64,000 nt of DNA from NCBI GenBank assembly GCA_934444735.1, contig CAKSDE010000016.1, positions 1 to 64,000 on the forward strand. Direction: 5' to 3'. The stretch is from an uncultured Clostridia bacterium. Lineage in GTDB: Bacteria; Bacillota; Clostridia; UBA1381. The notes below the pieces were generated by a model. It did not search any database. It had not been told where the DNA came from and saw nothing but the letters and a program-made list of their open reading frames with translations. A program made the translations under genes and the position numbers. How positions within the stretch are numbered: the stretch's first letter is position 1; the number at the start of each line of letters is the position of its first letter. Below are positions 60,867 to 64,000 of the stretch, in pieces.

Positions 60867-61922
60867 CTACTCATTGACAACGCGTTGACAACACCTAATT
60901 TTTTTGTTTATATCCCTGGTGGTTTGCTTCATGCGTGTGTCGCTGATGTGCGTATATATATTTTGTGTGGTCGAAATATCAGCATGACCGAGAATTTGTT
61001 GCGCGTCTTTTTCGGTGATCTTCCACTCAAAAAGCAAGGTTGCGTATGTATGACGAAATTGGTGCGGAGTTACGTCTATACCGATTTCTTTGCAATATTT
61101 AATCCAATGCTCGCGGAAATACGACTTCGCCATAAGATTGCCATTTTGTGAAAAAATCAAATCGTCTTTTTTATGTTTCCCCGAAAATAAAAATTTCAAT
61201 GCCTCCGGCAGGGGAACATGACGTGTTCCTGCTTTAGTTTTTGGAGATTTGACATTTGGCTTATTGCCTATATACTCGACCGACTTATTAACAGTGATAA
61301 AATTGTTTTTGAAATCAATATCACCGTAAGTCAAAGCAAGCATTTCACCTTTTCTCAATCCTGTGTATAACAAAAAGTATGCAATATTTCCAAACTCTGT
61401 ACCGATACTTTCTTCTACAGCTTTTATTTCTTTTTTTGTCAGTGGCTGGCGTTCCTCTTTAGGTTTACCCTTTGGGGGTGTGACAAAGTCAGCTACGTTT
61501 GTATCAATATAACGCTTTATAAGAGCATAGCGCATTATAAGCTTTACAACGCTTGCTTGATCCTTGATGGTTTTCGAGCTAAAGCCTTGCAGTACCATTC
61601 CTTGGTAAAAGCGTTCAATTTCATCACTTTTAATATCCTTAATATATGTATCGGCAAAATATTCTGTTATACGCGCAACATATGATTTATAACGGCTTGC
61701 AGTTTGGTACTGGATTTTCTTGTAATGTTCTTCCTCCCATTCATCAGCAACGCTTTGGAGTGTTCTGCCTTTCTCGATCTTTCCCTGATATGCAAGCATT
61801 TGATTTTCAATATCTCGCTCCGCTTTTTTCTCGGTCGGTTCAGAGCTGTAAAAAAACACTCTTTCGCCGTTTATTGTTCTTGACGTGCAGTATCTACCGT
61901 CCTTTCGTTTTGTTAATTTCAT
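60867..61922 (-). CDS. int: Phage-type tyrosine integrase
   Basis: The 351-residue protein has an N-terminal AP2-like arm-binding region (KRKDGRYCTSRTI), a SAM-like core-binding domain (ADEWEEEHYKKIQYQTASRY) and a catalytic domain with Arg in LLYTGLRKGEMLAL, HxxR in HQFRHTYATLL, and LGHADIS followed by the Tyr in TQNIYTHIS. All active residues are present. The ATG at 61922 has GGAAAGGAG upstream; the longer frame to 62012 is rejected. The gene ends next to the tRNA-like site and probably inserts and excises the element. Confidence 0.92.
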   Translation of the reverse strand: MKLTKRKDGRYCTSRTINGERVFFYSSEPTEKKAERDIENQMLAYQGKIEKGRTLQSVADEWEEEHYKKIQYQTASRYKSYVARITEYFADTYIKDIKSDEIERFYQGMVLQGFSSKTIKDQASVVKLIMRYALIKRYIDTNVADFVTPPKGKPKEERQPLTKKEIKAVEESIGTEFGNIAYFLLYTGLRKGEMLALTYGDIDFKNNFITVNKSVEYIGNKPNVKSPKTKAGTRHVPLPEALKFLFSGKHKKDDLIFSQNGNLMAKSYFREHWIKYCKEIGIDVTPHQFRHTYATLLFEWKITEKDAQQILGHADISTTQNIYTHISDTRMKQTTRDINKKIRCCQRVVNE

Positions 61923-61964
61923 AAAAAAATACTCCTTTCCGTCAAAAAATATTTGACAAAATGG

Positions 61965-62047
61965 AGTGTTTATGATACAATGTAATTGCGAATTAGGGTG
62001 TATCATAGACACTCACATCTCTCTGCTCGCTTGCAGGCGGCAGGGAG
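61965..62047. promoter_or_regulatory. Paired hairpins between integrase and hicA
   Basis: AGTGTTTATGATACA (61965-61979) and TGTATCATAGACACT (61999-62013) pair at 14 of 15 bases. A second stem ATCTCTCTGC / GGCAGGGAGAT surrounds 62018-62047 and on the plus strand precedes T residues, so it could be a terminator. The first stem lies just upstream of int on its strand and may regulate it or be an integrase-linked or transfer site. GTCAAA/TTTGAC at 61941-61957 is another small palindrome. Confidence 0.45.
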
Positions 62048-62051
62048 ATTT

Positions 62052-62273
62052 TTATTTTATATCTTCCAAAAAATTATCCAAATCAATATCCGCCATATTT
62101 AATATGCTTTTTAATGTGCCTTTTGCAACCTCTGAATGATTCGGGATAATAACTACTTTATTACCCTTTACATACTTCATATGGCTTCCTTTTTGACTTA
62201 CAAATGTAAAACCATTTTTTTCCAAAGCTTTTATAACTGTTTTGGGCGGCAACACAGGATATTTTGATCCCAT
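62052..62273 (-). CDS. hicA: HicA toxin
   Basis: The 73-residue protein has the dsRBD-like HicA fold: KTVIKALEKNGFTFVSQKGS, then HMKYVKGNKVVIIPNH with the catalytic His in the GSH motif. HicA is an mRNA-cleaving interferase. It overlaps hicB by one base and follows it, the reverse of the E. coli hicAB order. Confidence 0.88.
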   Translation of the reverse strand: MGSKYPVLPPKTVIKALEKNGFTFVSQKGSHMKYVKGNKVVIIPNHSEVAKGTLKSILNMADIDLDNFLEDIK

Positions 62274-62479
62274 TATATAGCCACCTCCATAGTTGTAACA
62301 AAAATCGGCTGATTCTCTTTTTCCGGCTTGTTATCCTCATAGTAGAGTTCTAATGCCTCTTTTAAATTTTTGAGGCTCTCGTCAATCGTTTTGCCCTGTG
62401 AGGCAACTCCGCTTGTAATGTCAGTAGCCACATACCAATCATCTTCATGCTGAATAAATATTGTGCATTTTATTGACAT
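62273..62479 (-). CDS. hicB: HicB antitoxin
   Basis: The 68-residue protein is a HicB partial RNase-H-like fold (CTIFIQHEDDWYVATDI, GVASQGKTIDESLKNLKEAL) without a visible DNA-binding extension. The ATG at 62479 is nine bases from AAAGGA; the frame runs upstream without support. It neutralises HicA and the pair stabilises the mobile element. Confidence 0.86.
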   Translation of the reverse strand: MSIKCTIFIQHEDDWYVATDITSGVASQGKTIDESLKNLKEALELYYEDNKPEKENQPIFVTTMEVAI

Positions 62480-62526
62480 TAAAATCATTCCTTTCTTTGT
62501 TATAGTATATGGATTTTTACGTTGTT

Positions 62527-63183
62527 CTATTCTGTCACCAATGTACATCTAACAAGCTCTAAATATTGTCCATCTGAAACACTTACGTATTTAGAACCAG
62601 TGAAATTATCATTAGTTATAATATCTTGTTGTAAAGAGTTAGGATACACGCAATAATAACCATTGCCGTTTGACGTCACCTTATACTCTCCCGCCGGAAT
62701 ATGATACCCCACTTTATACATTCCATCACTAATAGTTTTTCCCTCAAATATATTTTGTGGGACTTTTTCAAACGCAATAGCAGAACATCTAACCAATTCT
62801 AAATACTGCCCGTCGGAAATTGTTATAATTGAGTTGTTGCTGAAATTATCATTGATAATAATATTATCGGCATTTGCATCAGTAGATACGCAAAAATAAG
62901 CTGAACCGCTTGACTGCAAAAAATATTCTCCTGCAGGTATATCAATACCAACCTTGTATTGCCCATCTGTAAATTTTTCAGATGCTGACAATGACTCATC
63001 TTTGTTCTCATTTTCATTTGGAATTTGTGTTGTTTTTTCTGGTGAGGCAACCTCTCCTGATACATTTTCTACTTTGTTATCGTTGTCGGCATTAGATGTT
63101 TCCGTCTGCGGTTGATTTGTTGTTCCACAGCCGGCGGTCAACAACATCACACACACTGACAATAATAGCAGTTTGTTTTTCAT
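62527..63183 (-). CDS. Lipoprotein with two repeated domains
   Basis: The 218-residue protein has a signal peptide with lipobox LTAGC (Cys19), so it is anchored outside the membrane. A low-complexity Asn/Glu/Thr linker (residues 20-70) precedes two homologous domains of about 65 residues. Each starts DGxYKVGxxIPAGEY and ends SDGQYLELVRC. The unit is not recognised by eye as an enzyme; similar repeats are seen in other surface proteins of unknown role. It lies between hicB and the RelE-type module, so it belongs to the element's cargo. Confidence 0.8.
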   Translation of the reverse strand: MKNKLLLLSVCVMLLTAGCGTTNQPQTETSNADNDNKVENVSGEVASPEKTTQIPNENENKDESLSASEKFTDGQYKVGIDIPAGEYFLQSSGSAYFCVSTDANADNIIINDNFSNNSIITISDGQYLELVRCSAIAFEKVPQNIFEGKTISDGMYKVGYHIPAGEYKVTSNGNGYYCVYPNSLQQDIITNDNFTGSKYVSVSDGQYLELVRCTLVTE

Positions 63184-63315
63184 AGTTTTACCACCTTTAT
63201 AAAATATTTTGCAAATAATACTGCATTTGCGCATTAATTATATAACAAATTTTTCCTTTTGTCAACAATATTCTTCCCCTAATAATAACACAATAACAGC
63301 TCTATCCTTTCATAT

Positions 63316-63540
63316 TTATAACCCTAATTCCCGAATTACTTCTTCCTGTGACACAAAAGAATGACAATCGGGGTTGGATTGTATATCTTTCAGCATTTCA
63401 GCATCCGTTTCATCGGGGATTATTTCTTCAATATCTTCCCAAGGTGAAAAATTGTTTAGGATGATTTTCCACAAAGCATTTGCATCTTTATCACTCATGA
63501 CCGTAACAGCACCTAAAATTCTTTCTTTTATGTTTGACAT
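63316..63540 (-). CDS. Small acidic protein paired with RelE-type toxin, probable antitoxin
   Basis: The 74-residue protein is acidic (EDIEEIIPDETDAEMLKDI) with an N-terminal helix MSNIKERILGAVTVMSDKDA and follows the toxin by 17 bases. It has no obvious DNA-binding motif. Antitoxin function is inferred from position; the order toxin then antitoxin resembles HigBA. Confidence 0.65.
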   Translation of the reverse strand: MSNIKERILGAVTVMSDKDANALWKIILNNFSPWEDIEEIIPDETDAEMLKDIQSNPDCHSFVSQEEVIRELGL

Positions 63541-63557
63541 AATATAAGAAACCTCCT

Positions 63558-63803
63558 TTATTTATAAACTTCGCCTCTGTTATTTATTCTTTCGATATAC
63601 AGTATATTTCCCTGTTTATCGAATATAACCCGTACATCTCCTATGCGCAAGCGATATTTTGAAGATGTGCCTTGTAACTTCTTAACATCACCGGCAGGTA
63701 ATGAATTAATGGCTTTTAAAATCCTTTGCTGTAAAGCTCGTTCTTGTTTCTTTAAAAATTTTATCGCTTGTTTACTATAATGTATTTCCAATTGTCTTAC
63801 CAC
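63558..63803 (-). CDS. RelE/ParE family toxin
   Basis: The 81-residue basic protein has the RelE fold: HYSKQAIKFLKKQERALQQR, KKLQGTSSKYRLRIGDVRVIF and ILYIERINNRGEVYK. The Arg-rich core and C-terminal Tyr suit ribosome-dependent mRNA cleavage. It precedes its probable antitoxin. Confidence 0.85.
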   Translation of the reverse strand: MVRQLEIHYSKQAIKFLKKQERALQQRILKAINSLPAGDVKKLQGTSSKYRLRIGDVRVIFDKQGNILYIERINNRGEVYK

Positions 63804-63820
63804 TTCCTTTCTAAAACACT

Positions 63821-64000
63821 TTACCTCACCAAACTTTGGAAAGCAACGGCTTTACCTAAAATTTTTACCATGTTCATATCCTCTTTTTCATATATAATAT
63901 CATCATATACGGGATTTTCGGGGCGAAGTATTATTTTATCGGTTTTTATATATATTTTTTTCAGAGTTGCCTCATCTTCAATTACAACGGCGGCGATTTC
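63821..64000 (-). CDS. LexA/S24-family repressor, C-terminal part (cut by window end)
   Basis: The 59 visible residues match the C-terminal S24 peptidase-like domain: EIAAVVIEDEATLKKIY, with the Lys of the Ser-Lys dyad in TLKKIY, KIILRPENPVYDDI and KILGKAVAF. The catalytic Ser and the N-terminal HTH lie outside the window. In mobile elements such repressors hold the element quiet until DNA damage causes self-cleavage. A chromosomal LexA is less likely so near the element end. Confidence 0.78.
   Translation of the reverse strand, partial: EIAAVVIEDEATLKKIYIKTDKIILRPENPVYDDIIYEKEDMNMVKILGKAVAFQSLVR

Noticed and set aside
60867..64000. Prophage
   Set aside because: No phage structural, packaging or lysis genes are visible in this window; only an integrase and repressor, which many elements share.
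1..64000. CRISPR arrays, rRNA operons and classic defence islands
   Set aside because: No regularly spaced direct repeats, no rRNA sequence and no cas, restriction-modification or similar genes were seen.

Overview
The window looks like a chromosome segment of a spore-forming, fermentative Clostridia (Firmicutes), probably a gut member of the Oscillospirales/Eubacteriales. This is inferred from the yabN/yabO/yabP/yabQ/divIC/yabR-type sporulation and division cluster, spoVB, GlgD beside GlgC, RicT (YaaT), the clostridial 2[4Fe-4S] ferredoxin, L-lactate dehydrogenase, strong AGGAGG ribosome sites and moderately AT-rich DNA. No species can be named from the sequence alone.

Layout. 0-5.7 kb: a sugar-sensor-like LuxR-type regulator divergent from a DUF5107-TPR protein, then azlCD. 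5.9-12.1 kb: ldh, spoVB, mazG, hup, rqcP, yabP, yabQ, divIC and an S1-domain gene. 12.2-20.4 kb: pncB, a tRNA t6A / protein-modification cluster (sua5, arginine phosphatase, rimI, tsaD), rnmV, rpsF-ssb-rpsR, ricT and ferredoxin. 20.4-24.0 kb: a carbohydrate operon (glycoside hydrolase, mannose-6-phosphate-isomerase-like cupin, ASRT-family protein). 24.3-26.9 kb: cysK under a palindromic operator, an alpha/beta hydrolase and a small cupin. 26.9-37.6 kb: a glycogen locus on the minus strand (glgB, glgC, glgD, glgA, glgP, GH13). 38-42 kb: an AraC regulator and a GH106-like enzyme. 42.2-50.4 kb: a complete ten-gene histidine operon hisZGDCBHAF-IE-K. 50.4-59.4 kb: a structured leader and orphan GHKL kinase, a GGDEF-REC-HD-GYP protein, nadE and a YesM/YesN pair. 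59.6-60.5 kb: tRNA-Leu(CAG) and broken mobile-element genes. From about 60.8 kb to the window end: the left end of an integrative element (tRNA-like attachment site, tyrosine integrase, hicBA, a lipoprotein, a RelE-type pair and a LexA/S24-like repressor cut by the window edge).

Most genes are housekeeping. The most unusual material is non-coding. One family of structured repeats (17.2, 28.8, 31.5 and 52.1 kb) keeps its ends and nested hairpins while some stem bases change in a compensatory way. A second family of palindromic terminators is centred on AATCAATTGA (20.4, 26.9, 28.8 and 52.2 kb). A third set of promoter-linked palindromes is built on GTAAAA(C/T)TAAC(G/A)TTTT (1.3, 50.46 and 50.64 kb), and two of these frame a possible ~130-nt small RNA ahead of the orphan kinase. 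No CRISPR array was seen and there is no obvious defence system beyond the toxin-antitoxin modules.
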